From Planctomycetales bacterium (GTDB taxonomy: Bacteria; Planctomycetota; Phycisphaerae; SM23-33), in assembly GCA_030673005.1 (NCBI GenBank), contig DAOVFI010000035.1:1-13087 (forward strand): a DNA stretch of 13,087 bases. Direction: 5' to 3'. Both the position numbers and the translations under genes were made by a program. Positions 6,317 through 13,087 of this stretch are shown one piece after another (the first letter of the stretch is position 1; every line of letters starts with the position of its first letter). The notes beneath the pieces are model-generated. The model was given only the letters and a program-made list of their open reading frames with translations, did no database searches and was not told the origin of the DNA.

Positions 6317-7093
6317 TCACTTGGCCGTGTAACCGCCGTCCACGGGAATGTTGGCCCCCGTAACATAGACTGAAGCATCCGAGGCCAGGAATACGATCAC
6401 TCCCTTCAAGTCTTCCTCGCCGGCCATTCGACCCAGGAAGGTTCGCGCGTTGTAACGCTCAACGAAGCGGGGTTTCTGGTTACTGAAAAAACCTCCCGGG
6501 CAAACGGTGTTGACGCGAACGCCGGACGGGCCGAACTTCGACCCGGCGAACCGGGTCAGTTGCAGCATCCCGCCCTTGTGAAAGAAGTAGTCCGGCGGGG
6601 GTATCATGTCCGTGCCTTCATACAGCGTGAAATCCGGCCCGACCATACCGTGAATCGAGCCGATGTTGACGATGCTTCCCCCGCCCATCCCGGCCATGTG
6701 AGAGCCGAATATCTCCGTCATCATGAACAGTCCGGTGGCGTTGACGGTCATGCTGCGGGCGAATTGCTCAAACGCCCCCGCTGAAACCTCCGACGCACGC
6801 ATGACCGCATTGTTAATCAATACGTCAACCCCGCCAGCCAACCTGATGATCTCCTTCAGAAGCGATCTTATCGATTCCTCGTCCCCCTGATCGAACTGTA
6901 AAGGCGTTACGTCAAGACCGGCGTCTTTAAATATGTCGGCCTTTGCCTTAAGCGCCTCGATGTTTCGGCTGGCAATGAAGGTCTTCGCACCGGCTTCGGC
7001 AAGCGCCTCAGTTATCTGCCGGCCGTAGAGACCCGCCCCGCCGGTCACCAGTGCTACTTTCCCGTCAAGCCTGAAACTCTCTAATACCTTCAC
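6317..7093 (-). CDS. SDR family oxidoreductase
   Basis: This is a 258-aa cytoplasmic short-chain dehydrogenase/reductase that would interconvert a hydroxyl and a carbonyl using NAD(P)(H). Classical motifs are present: TGGAGLYG nucleotide loop (17-24), NNAV (94-97, a variant of NNAG), catalytic Ser146, and Tyr169-x3-Lys173 in the YFFHK segment. The family-typical C-terminal GANIPVDGGYTA follows. The Ser-to-Tyr distance is 23 residues, about ten more than in most classical SDRs, so there is a short insert containing IPPP at the active-site rim. The start codon is GTG, supported by AAAGGA about nine bases upstream. It begins 16 bases after the aminotransferase stop, so it is almost certainly co-transcribed as the last operon gene. 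The substrate is probably a sugar or cyclitol derivative (inference from neighbours). Confidence 0.9.
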   Translation of the reverse strand: MKVLESFRLDGKVALVTGGAGLYGRQITEALAEAGAKTFIASRNIEALKAKADIFKDAGLDVTPLQFDQGDEESIRSLLKEIIRLAGGVDVLINNAVMRASEVSAGAFEQFARSMTVNATGLFMMTEIFGSHMAGMGGGSIVNIGSIHGMVGPDFTLYEGTDMIPPPDYFFHKGGMLQLTRFAGSKFGPSGVRVNTVCPGGFFSNQKPRFVERYNARTFLGRMAGEEDLKGVIVFLASDASVYVTGANIPVDGGYTAK

Positions 7094-7109
7094 GTCCCTG
7101 ATCCTTTCA

Positions 7110-8453
7110 TTATGTCAGTCGGCAGAAACCCTTATGCGCAACCGGTCCGCGGAGCCGGGACATTACCTCTGACTTATCGACGGCCTCACGCAGAAGTCCA
7201 AATGCCTCGTCAAGGTTAGAAAGATATTCGTCAACAATGCCCTCGTTATGCGCATACGTCGGATAGAACATATTCGTAGCGAGAAAACCCCTGTCGAGCA
7301 TACATTGTGTCAGCAGCGTGCGCAGTGGCTGGGACTGCCGGCCGTAGTTCAATTTGAAATGGCACAATGGCGGCAGGCCGCTGACTGTCAGGTCCAGTTC
7401 GTGCTTTGCGGCAAGTGTATTCCAGCCGTCCTGGACCGCCCGGCCGATCCTGTCAAGATGGTCCGGCAGTTTGACCGTCCGCATCTTTGCGATAGTGGCC
7501 AGCGCCGCCGTCGGGCCGATTGCCTCGGTCCAGTATGTGCTGCTGATGAATGAAGTCTGGGCCGCCTGCATGACGCCGCCTTTGCCGATGACAGCGGCCA
7601 TGGGGTATCCATTCGAGATCGATTTGGCAAATACGGCAATGTCCGGCTCAACACCGAACCGAAGGTGAGCGCCGCCGAAATGCAGCCGCCAACCGACGGT
7701 TATCTCATCGAAGACAAGAACAGCGCCGATACGCCCGGCAATATCCCTCACCTTATGCAGAAATCCGTCATCAGGCAGGTTCCATCGCAGCGGCTCCATA
7801 ACAACCGCGGCAATGTCATTTTCATGCTCGGTTGCTATCTCCTCAAGCTCCTCGATCCTGTTGTAATGAAACGGCAGAGCGGAACCACGCAACGCTTTCG
7901 GTACTCCGTTCGGTTCCAGACCCTCCAGCAGATGCCCGTCAAGGACTGTATCGTCGCCCAGGTTGGCCGACAGATACCAGTCGCTCCAACCGTGATAACC
8001 GCAAAAGGCGACCTTGTCCCGCCCCGTATATGCGCGGGCAATGCGGACGGCTATCGCCATAGCCTCGGCACCGGTACGGGCGTAGCGCGCCATGTCCGCC
8101 CACGGGTGTATATCGCACAGCAGGTCCGCCAGTTCCACCTCGGCAGGGCAGTTCAATGTGGACATGCTCCCATTGTCTATGCACCGTTTGACTGCCTCGT
8201 TCACGTCATCGTCGGCATGGCCAAGCAGGCACGTTCCTATGCCGCAGGTGGTCATATCTATGAAGCGGCGACCGTCAAGGTCCCACACCTCGCATCCGGA
8301 GGCTTTGCTGTAGTAAGAAGGCCACAAGTCGGGCAGGAACATCTCAGGCCGCTTGCTTAATAGTTGAGTCCCGCCGGGGATGCGCCTCTTGGCCCGCGAA
8401 TAGAGCCTTGCACCCGCACTTTCTTCCCACTTCACCGGTTTAATGACGGCCAT
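7110..8453 (-). CDS. class-III PLP aminotransferase (glutamate-1-semialdehyde aminomutase-like)
   Basis: The 447-aa protein has fold-type I, class-III aminotransferase features. These are GAEA at 128-131 in the PLP phosphate region, YHGW (153-156) stacking on the cofactor, Asp249-Glu250 binding the pyridine nitrogen, and Lys277 in FAKSISNGYP as the Schiff-base lysine. STYWTEAIGP (305-314) replaces the usual TLSGNPLA-type segment, so this is not a standard HemL. It more likely transaminates an oxidised sugar or similar carbonyl compound; class-III enzymes do this in aminoglycoside pathways. The chosen ATG at 8453 lies four bases after the upstream stop, with GGGAAGG nearby. A longer frame from 8540 would overlap the neighbour by 83 bases and has no family match. 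Translational coupling with the upstream TIM-barrel gene is likely. Confidence 0.88.
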   Translation of the reverse strand: MAVIKPVKWEESAGARLYSRAKRRIPGGTQLLSKRPEMFLPDLWPSYYSKASGCEVWDLDGRRFIDMTTCGIGTCLLGHADDDVNEAVKRCIDNGSMSTLNCPAEVELADLLCDIHPWADMARYARTGAEAMAIAVRIARAYTGRDKVAFCGYHGWSDWYLSANLGDDTVLDGHLLEGLEPNGVPKALRGSALPFHYNRIEELEEIATEHENDIAAVVMEPLRWNLPDDGFLHKVRDIAGRIGAVLVFDEITVGWRLHFGGAHLRFGVEPDIAVFAKSISNGYPMAAVIGKGGVMQAAQTSFISSTYWTEAIGPTAALATIAKMRTVKLPDHLDRIGRAVQDGWNTLAAKHELDLTVSGLPPLCHFKLNYGRQSQPLRTLLTQCMLDRGFLATNMFYPTYAHNEGIVDEYLSNLDEAFGLLREAVDKSEVMSRLRGPVAHKGFCRLT

Positions 8454-8457
8454 TCCT

Positions 8458-9741
8458 TCAACCTTCCCGAACCACACTCTTGACGCTCTTCCATAGGCTG
8501 AACCACTCCATGTTCTGCGCCTCGTGCAGTGTGAACCCATCCGCGGCAGAGGCCAGCGTAGCCGTCATCATCTTCTCGATTACTTCCGGCGGCTTTGTGT
8601 CGGCATAGGCGCTGCGATGCCAGGGCCTGGCGGGGCTTCCATACCTCTCTAAATATGTCGGATTCGTCCGCCATTCGGCCGTCCATAAGTCCAGCCAGAG
8701 AAGCAATCTCACATTGTCGCCGGCTGCATTGCGGTATTTCTCGACGAAATCAAGTGCGCCGTCCTGCCAGTTGTCCTGCTTAAAGTTCCACCAGGTAAGC
8801 CTCTCTTCATCATATATGCACAGTTCATCTATAAGACCATCTTCAGTCCATTTCTCCCAGTCTGTATAGAGGTCGCCCAATATCCAGCCCAACTGATGGC
8901 CGCCGATGCTCTTGCCCCTGTTCTCGTCTTTTACCATCATTGAGAGTTTCCTGCTTTTCGCAGAGAGCAACTGCCTCGCTTCACTGAGGAAAAGGGTAAG
9001 GTGTTCGCCTCGCAACTTGTTCCATAGATCTCTGTCGAATTTCTCTGTCCTTATGTCTGCGCCATATCTCTTTTTATATTCTTCGACAATCGGGTCATTG
9101 AAGCCGTAGTTTTCCCTGGACGGGTCGGCATATCTGTCCAGTTCTTCAAATGTTATCTTTCCATCGACGAACTCCATCGACTTGTCCCAGAACTCCTGCG
9201 TCCGGCTGTGATGCCTGGTGCTGAGGAAGATACCGTCAATGTCGTATTCGGCCAGTTCGGCCAGCATTGCGAGTTTGTGCTCTCTTACGCCCGGATATGC
9301 GTAGCAGAAAACGCCCTGGTAGTATTCCTGTCCGTCCCTGCTCAATAACTGCCATTCGGGATGAGTTCTGCACAGGACGCTGGCCATATCGTACGAACCG
9401 TTGTGCATAACGACAGGATCATCGTCGTAGAGCGTAATCCATGCGTATATTTCCACATCGAAACGCCGCGCGTATTTCGCAGCAATCTTCAGAGGGTCAT
9501 ATTCGTCGGATATAGGTATCTTATTGAACGGACTGTAGTCAAAAACATCCTCGACTTTACTTGGATAATTGACTTTCCCGCAGTCGGATAAACGCCAGAG
9601 GAGACGATTGAATCCGCTGTTGGCGGCCTTCTCTACAAGAAGCCTTATCTTGTCTTCATCGTACTGCTTGTATCCGAAATGCTCGCAGTGAAGGATCTCG
9701 TCGTTGAAATCGACATTCAATGAAATTATTGGTTTCGACAT
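8458..9741 (-). CDS. GHL10-like TIM-barrel glycoside hydrolase-like protein
   Basis: This 427-aa protein has a TIM-barrel pattern like glycosyl-hydrolase-like family 10 proteins: GFNRLLWRLSD (43-53), the ARRFDVEIYAWITLYDDD strand (91-108), HPEW (127-130) followed by YPGVREH (149-155), DIDGIFLSTRHHS (167-179), and an FNDPIVEEYKKRYG segment (214-227). Acidic residues sit at several predicted strand ends, but I cannot assign the catalytic pair. There is no signal peptide, so it should work in the cytoplasm on an imported or internally made glycoside. The start ATG has AGGA-type sites upstream. Its stop lies four bases before the aminotransferase ATG. The gene is separated from the oxidoreductase upstream by 105 bases that hold a hairpin repeat. 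Family call is moderate; a non-hydrolytic role is possible. Confidence 0.65.
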   Translation of the reverse strand: MSKPIISLNVDFNDEILHCEHFGYKQYDEDKIRLLVEKAANSGFNRLLWRLSDCGKVNYPSKVEDVFDYSPFNKIPISDEYDPLKIAAKYARRFDVEIYAWITLYDDDPVVMHNGSYDMASVLCRTHPEWQLLSRDGQEYYQGVFCYAYPGVREHKLAMLAELAEYDIDGIFLSTRHHSRTQEFWDKSMEFVDGKITFEELDRYADPSRENYGFNDPIVEEYKKRYGADIRTEKFDRDLWNKLRGEHLTLFLSEARQLLSAKSRKLSMMVKDENRGKSIGGHQLGWILGDLYTDWEKWTEDGLIDELCIYDEERLTWWNFKQDNWQDGALDFVEKYRNAAGDNVRLLLWLDLWTAEWRTNPTYLERYGSPARPWHRSAYADTKPPEVIEKMMTATLASAADGFTLHEAQNMEWFSLWKSVKSVVREG

Positions 9742-9769
9742 ATCCTATTCCTTTTCAATCCGCCATTTG

Positions 9770-9832
9770 GTAATTAGTAATCAGTAACTGCCGTGTGGTT
9801 GCTGGTTCTTCCGGTTACTGATTACTAATTAC
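9770..9832. repeat. 19-bp-arm hairpin repeat inside the operon
   Basis: Bases 9770-9788 and 9814-9832 are exact reverse complements (19 bases, GTAATTAGTAATCAGTAAC arm), separated by 25 bases. Part of the right arm is repeated as CTGATTAC just after it (9832-9839). A 14-base piece recurs in inverted orientation at 12818-12831. The hairpin occupies most of the 105-base gap between the Gfo/Idh gene and the TIM-barrel gene. It could stabilise the upstream mRNA end or partly terminate transcription. Confidence 0.75.
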
Positions 9833-9846
9833 TGATTACGTTTTTA

Positions 9847-10887
9847 TTACTTCAGTCGTATTTCCCTGTTTGCTTTTGACGAGGCGTATATGGCGTCGAT
9901 TATCTTTGTTGTCCATATGGCCTCGGTTGCGGGAATGGGAACGGGCTTGTTTTTGGCAACGGCATCGACGAAGGCGGCTATCTCTTCGTCATACATGTTG
10001 TTTTCGGGTATGTGTGTGGGCGTACAGTCCATCAGGTGTCCTCCCATTTCGATCTGGACGCGGAGCGGGTCTATGCCGGCGCCGCCCTTGTCGCCGACGA
10101 TCTGGCAGCCATAGACATCCTTGTCGAGGTTTGCGCAGAAGGACGACTCGATGCTCATCGTCGCGCCGTCGGCGAAGCGAACGAGCGCTACTGCCAGGTC
10201 TTCGACGTCGTATGTCTTGTGGTCCCACGCGCCGAACATTCCGACGTGGCCGGGCGTTGCGCCGATGGTCTCGTAGGTCTTGCCGGAGACGGACACCGGT
10301 TTCGGGCAGCCCATCAGGTACCATGTCAGGTCTATCATGTGAACGCCGATGTCGATCAACGGCCCGCCGCCCTGGAGTTTCTTCTGCCCGAAGACGCCCC
10401 AACTCGGCACGCCCCTGCGCCTGATGCTCTGGCTGCGGGCGTAGTAAGGTTTGCCCAGTTTGCCGGAGTCTATGATCCTCTTGATAAATTGCGCTTCGGC
10501 GCGAAAGCGGTTATTCAGCGCGATCATCAGTTTCCTGCGCGCCTTCCGGGCGGCGTCTATCATCGTTTGCCCCTGCCGGGCGTTCATCGCCATAGGCTTT
10601 TCGCACAGGACGTGCTTGCCGGCAGAGAGGGCCTTGAGCGTCAATTGCTTATGGTTGATGTTCGGCGTGCAGACGCTGACAGCGTCTATCTCCTTGATCG
10701 CCAGCAACTTATCGACCGAAGTGAATGTCCTGGGAATCTCGAACCGTTCGGCCATTTCTTCGGCTCGTTCGGAGACGACGTCGCAGATGGCAACAACCTC
10801 GACATTGGTGCATTTCCGATACCCCTTCAGGTGATATGGGCTAATGAATCCTGCGCCGATAATACCAACGTTAATTGTCTTTGCCAT
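9847..10887 (-). CDS. Gfo/Idh/MocA family oxidoreductase
   Basis: The 346-aa cytoplasmic dehydrogenase should oxidise or reduce a sugar or cyclitol hydroxyl with NAD(P). Its N-terminal Rossmann fold starts with GIIGAGFIS (8-16, GxGxxx loop). EKP at 96-98 supplies the conserved lysine, Lys97. GGGPLIDIGVHMIDL (173-187) holds the catalytic Asp179 and His183 typical of the family. Length is normal. The ATG start is supported by AAAGGG nine bases upstream. It is the first gene of the four-gene minus-strand cluster, behind a promoter at 11029-11058 and a structured leader of about 135 nt. The family covers inositol, glucose, myo-inosose and 3-keto-glycoside chemistry; the exact substrate is not readable here. 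Confidence 0.93.
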   Translation of the reverse strand: MAKTINVGIIGAGFISPYHLKGYRKCTNVEVVAICDVVSERAEEMAERFEIPRTFTSVDKLLAIKEIDAVSVCTPNINHKQLTLKALSAGKHVLCEKPMAMNARQGQTMIDAARKARRKLMIALNNRFRAEAQFIKRIIDSGKLGKPYYARSQSIRRRGVPSWGVFGQKKLQGGGPLIDIGVHMIDLTWYLMGCPKPVSVSGKTYETIGATPGHVGMFGAWDHKTYDVEDLAVALVRFADGATMSIESSFCANLDKDVYGCQIVGDKGGAGIDPLRVQIEMGGHLMDCTPTHIPENNMYDEEIAAFVDAVAKNKPVPIPATEAIWTTKIIDAIYASSKANREIRLK

Positions 10888-11022
10888 GTTTGTAACCCTT
10901 TCTAAAAATTATGTGTATCGAGGCACCACGGTAGTCTGCGCTAACAACCGCCGCTGAGGCGACACGGTCCCCGGGGAACGCGCCACCCGTCCTGTTACAC
11001 GATTCTTTCAGACCGTCAATCG
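10888..11022 (-). promoter_or_regulatory. structured 5' leader of the sugar operon
   Basis: This is the predicted untranslated leader between the start site near 11022 and the Gfo/Idh ATG. Read on the minus strand, ACGGTCTG (11009-11016) can pair with CAGACTACCGT (10928-10938), apart from a three-base bulge. That closes a domain of about 90 nt with internal CGCC/GGCG hairpins and a CCCCGGGG segment. The last 35 bases before the ATG are AT-rich and hold the AAAGGG ribosome-binding site. I could not match it to any riboswitch consensus I know. A cis-regulatory RNA is possible but unproven. Confidence 0.35.
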
Positions 11023-11028
11023 GGCGGG

Positions 11029-11058
11029 ATTCTACGTGGGATGATACAGGCCGGTCAA
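11029..11058 (-). promoter_or_regulatory. sigma70-like promoter for the Gfo/Idh operon
   Basis: On the minus strand TTGACC (11053-11058, five of six consensus) is followed by an 18-base spacer and TAGAAT (11029-11034, five of six consensus). The predicted start is near 11022. It sits between the cyclic-di-GMP gene stop (11117) and the oxidoreductase start, so the operon need not depend on read-through. Confidence 0.6.
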
Positions 11059-11116
11059 GCGAGTAGATAGGTTTTTCGACGGCGGGTAGTTGTCAGTTAC
11101 ACTTCAATTGATGTAT

Positions 11117-12682
11117 TCAGGCCGATTGTGTAACGACCTCAGCGGCGACGACCTTATCGGTAATGTCGCCGCTCTCGACAACGTTCATGAAGGCCTCGAC
11201 TACGGCGGGATCGAACTGTGTCCCGCTGCATCTGCGGATTTCTTCGATCGCCTCGTTCATCGGCAGGCTGCCGCGAAATGTGCGTGAGGAGGTCATCGCG
11301 TCAAAGGCGTCGGCGACCGCCAGTATCCTTGCCCCTACAGGAATTGCCGGACCGGACAGGCCGTCCGGATAGCCTGTGCCGTCGTAATTCTCGTGGTGGA
11401 AGCGGACTGCCGGTATCTCCGTGTCAAGGAAACCCATCCCCTCCATTATCTGTGCGCTGATGACGGGTAGTTTCTTCATCCTGGACCACTGCTGGTCGGT
11501 CAGGTCGGTCTCGGTCATCAGGAGGCTGTCGGGCAGGCTGATCTTTCCGATGTCGTGCAGGATCGCCGCCTGCCCGATGTGTTTGACCGTGCGTTCGGGC
11601 AGGTGCATCTTTCGAGCAATCAGCATCGCATACCGACAGACTTTGGCGGAATGATTAATCGTATGACTGTCGCGCGCCTCCATGGCAAAAGTCAGGCCCC
11701 TGATCGTCTCGACGAACAGATTCTTGAATTTTGCATCCAGACACGCCAGTTGCGTACGAATAAGGTTGTCCTTGCCGCCGTCCCGGACGCTCTGGTCGCC
11801 GGTTACTTCGAGTTCGTCGGCCTTGACGATCCGATTGCGTCCGTTCCGCTTGGCCGAATACATCGCCTGATCGGCAAGGTCGATAATATCTTCGGGCGTC
11901 CCGGGGTTTTCGCCTTGCACATCGACAACGCCGACCGATATGGTCAGAGACATTTTCAACTCGCCGTGACCGACGGTCTTTTTCGCAAGGCAGGTGCGAA
12001 TCCGCTCGATGACGGGAACGGCTTCGTCGGCGGTGGTTTCCGGCATGAGAATGGCGAATTCGTCGCCGCCCAGCCTGGCGACGGTATCGAGTGTGCGGAC
12101 GTTCTGGCTTATAACCTCGGCGAAGACCTTCAAAATCCGGTCGCCGGACTGATGTCCGAAGACGTCGTTGACGGCCTTGAAAAAGTCGATGTCCATTACC
12201 GCCAGCGCCAGCGACCGGCCGTAGCGATGGGTGCGGTCTATTTCATGGGCGAACGCCTGCAGGAAAGAGCGGCGGTTGCAGACGCCCGTAAGCGAATCGG
12301 TATCCGAAAGCCTCTCGACACGGGAAAGCACTTCCTCGAACTCCCTGGCCAGGCCCTGCGCCTCGCCCCGCAAGTCCTTCGAAAGGCTCTCGACTTGCCC
12401 CCCCAACCGCAGACGCTCCACGCGATTCAATAATCTTCCCATAGGCGTCAAAACGACTTTTTGGATGGCAAAAATCATCAGGACGGCGAATCCGATTGAC
12501 AATATCATGGAAAAGATGACGGCCTGTCCCAGGCTATCCGATCGCTCATTGATACCGGGATGGATGTAAATAAAATGAAGAAATGCAATCGCACCGGCCC
12601 AAACCAATGCGATAAAACCAAGTATGTAAGACGACTTTACGAAAGATCTCTGCATCACTTGCAAAAAATCGTTTGCGGACAT
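11117..12682 (-). CDS. membrane GGDEF and HD-GYP domain cyclic-di-GMP protein
   Basis: The 521-aa protein combines cyclic-di-GMP synthesis and breakdown domains. From the ATG at 12682 there are two membrane helices (about 19-40 and 53-75), a short linker/coiled coil, a GGDEF domain (about 125-290) and an HD-GYP domain (about 325-505). The GGDEF signature is intact at 205-209. An RxxD inhibitory site (Arg196-Asp199) sits five residues before it, implying product feedback. The HD-GYP part has Glu335, His344, the HDIGK motif (376-380), His429-His430 and GYP (437-439). However, Leu405 occupies the place of the conserved His in the MKxHPxxG segment, a metal ligand in characterised HD-GYPs, and Ser409 replaces its Gly. 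A TTG start at 12748 would add 22 residues; neither start has a clear ribosome-binding site. Confidence 0.9.
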   Translation of the reverse strand: MSANDFLQVMQRSFVKSSYILGFIALVWAGAIAFLHFIYIHPGINERSDSLGQAVIFSMILSIGFAVLMIFAIQKVVLTPMGRLLNRVERLRLGGQVESLSKDLRGEAQGLAREFEEVLSRVERLSDTDSLTGVCNRRSFLQAFAHEIDRTHRYGRSLALAVMDIDFFKAVNDVFGHQSGDRILKVFAEVISQNVRTLDTVARLGGDEFAILMPETTADEAVPVIERIRTCLAKKTVGHGELKMSLTISVGVVDVQGENPGTPEDIIDLADQAMYSAKRNGRNRIVKADELEVTGDQSVRDGGKDNLIRTQLACLDAKFKNLFVETIRGLTFAMEARDSHTINHSAKVCRYAMLIARKMHLPERTVKHIGQAAILHDIGKISLPDSLLMTETDLTDQQWSRMKKLPVISAQIMEGMGFLDTEIPAVRFHHENYDGTGYPDGLSGPAIPVGARILAVADAFDAMTSSRTFRGSLPMNEAIEEIRRCSGTQFDPAVVEAFMNVVESGDITDKVVAAEVVTQSA

Positions 12683-12758
12683 CGCCGCCGCAGCCGATTG
12701 TTCTTCTCCCCGGTCACGCGCTGCCGAACCGTCCAGACCTCTGACCAAATATCTATTC

Positions 12759-12777
12759 GGACCGGCGAAAGCGGTCC
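12759..12777. repeat. small hairpin upstream of the cyclic-di-GMP gene
   Basis: GGACCG (12759-12764) pairs with CGGTCC (12772-12777) around a seven-base loop. On the minus strand it would lie in the leader of the GGDEF-HD-GYP gene, 11 bases before the alternative TTG start. Only three T follow it on the plus strand, so it is not a clear terminator. Confidence 0.4.
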
Positions 12778-12817
12778 TTTAGCACCATAATTGGAACTAT
12801 CCGGTTCTCCGGCACCG

Positions 12818-12831
12818 GTAATCAGTAACCG
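12818..12831. repeat. inverted fragment of the 9770-9832 repeat
   Basis: GTAATCAGTAACCG here is the exact reverse complement of bases 9812-9825. It shows that the hairpin unit in the sugar operon is dispersed. It lies in the 188-base gap between the divergent cyclic-di-GMP gene and the chorismate mutase gene. Confidence 0.5.
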
Positions 12832-12894
12832 ATTGCATTTTTCCCTGCCGTCGAAGATGACCGCTCACTTTCCCGCCGACAACATCAAAACATC

Positions 12895-12923
12895 TTGACC
12901 GTTGCCGCCTGTTCCTGTAAACA
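12895..12923 (+). promoter_or_regulatory. possible promoter for the chorismate mutase gene
   Basis: TTGACC (12895-12900, five of six consensus) is followed by a 17-base spacer and TAAACA (12918-12923, three of six). The predicted start would leave a leader of under ten bases. The weak -10 box makes this tentative. Confidence 0.25.
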
Positions 12924-12936
12924 GAAGCAGCGATTA

Positions 12937-13087
12937 ATGTCAAACACGAAAGATAACAACGCCGAACAACCCGATCTTGAGCCTTTGCGGCTTCGGATCG
13001 ACGAGCTTGACCGCCGGATTGTCGAGTTGCTGAACGCCCGGGCCGAGGTCGTCGTCGAGGTCGGACGCGCCAAGCAGGTCAGCGGCG
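12937..13087 (+). CDS. pheA: AroQ-type chorismate mutase domain, probable P-protein start (partial)
   Basis: Fifty codons are visible before the window ends. After a hydrophilic N-terminus of about 13 residues comes an AroQ chorismate mutase first helix. Arg18, Arg35 and Lys46 align by spacing with the Escherichia coli mutase active-site residues Arg11, Arg28 and Lys39, and the segment EVGRAK (41-46) is typical. The enzyme converts chorismate to prephenate. In most bacteria this N-terminal domain continues into prephenate dehydratase (pheA) for phenylalanine synthesis, but a stand-alone mutase or a fusion to DAHP synthase would look the same here. The ribosome-binding site is weak (AGAAGCAG). 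It is divergent from the cyclic-di-GMP gene. Confidence 0.8.
   Translation, partial: MSNTKDNNAEQPDLEPLRLRIDELDRRIVELLNARAEVVVEVGRAKQVSG

Noticed and set aside
10012..10905. 297-codon plus-strand open frame opposite the Gfo/Idh gene
   Set aside because: Shadow caused by codon bias; no start signal or domain.
10888..11022. Leader tested by eye against cobalamin, TPP, SAM, glycine and fluoride riboswitch consensus
   Set aside because: No diagnostic conserved segments were found, so it is reported only as an unrecognised structured leader.
11555..12433. 292-codon plus-strand open frame opposite the GGDEF-HD-GYP gene
   Set aside because: Shadow of a gene with intact GGDEF and HD-GYP motifs on the other strand.
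12885..13073. 62-codon minus-strand open frame at the right edge
   Set aside because: The plus strand here encodes a clear AroQ chorismate mutase N-terminus.

Overview
This window reads as bacterial chromosomal DNA of moderate GC content, most likely from a Planctomycetota lineage, possibly Phycisphaerae. That placement is inference. It rests on the mix of a secreted VIT/VWA protein, a Gfo/Idh-plus-TIM-barrel sugar cluster, a GGDEF/HD-GYP protein and many short palindromic intergenic repeats. No rRNA, tRNA, CRISPR array, transposase or phage gene was seen.

Layout. Bases 1-435 hold no convincing protein gene. They carry two palindromic repeats (12-80 and 91-154) and, on the minus strand, a candidate small RNA of about 113 nt with its own promoter (299-327), C-rich hairpin loops and an intrinsic terminator (180-219). 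Then come nadD (436-1071, minus), a 373-base gap with a perfect 30-bp inverted repeat, and an ACT-domain malic enzyme (1445-2896, minus). A fumarylacetoacetate hydrolase family gene (3019-3795, plus) diverges from the malic enzyme. It converges on a VIT/VWA secreted protein (3878-6157, minus), with a twin-hairpin repeat between the two ends.

Bases 6317-10887 hold four minus-strand genes read in the order Gfo/Idh/MocA oxidoreductase, GHL10-like TIM-barrel protein, class-III aminotransferase, SDR oxidoreductase. The last three are tightly spaced (4 and 16 bases). A good sigma70-type promoter at 11029-11058 and a structured leader of about 135 nt precede the first gene. The content suggests intracellular oxidation, transamination and possibly hydrolysis of a sugar, aminosugar or cyclitol; the substrate cannot be read from sequence.

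Upstream lies a membrane-bound GGDEF-HD-GYP cyclic-di-GMP protein (11117-12682, minus). Its GGDEF motif and I-site are intact, but Leu replaces a normally conserved HD-GYP metal-ligand His. The right edge contains the first 50 codons of an AroQ chorismate mutase domain, probably the start of pheA, on the plus strand.

The strongest candidates for something undescribed are the C-rich-loop small RNA at 180-292, the structured leader of the sugar operon, and the operon itself.
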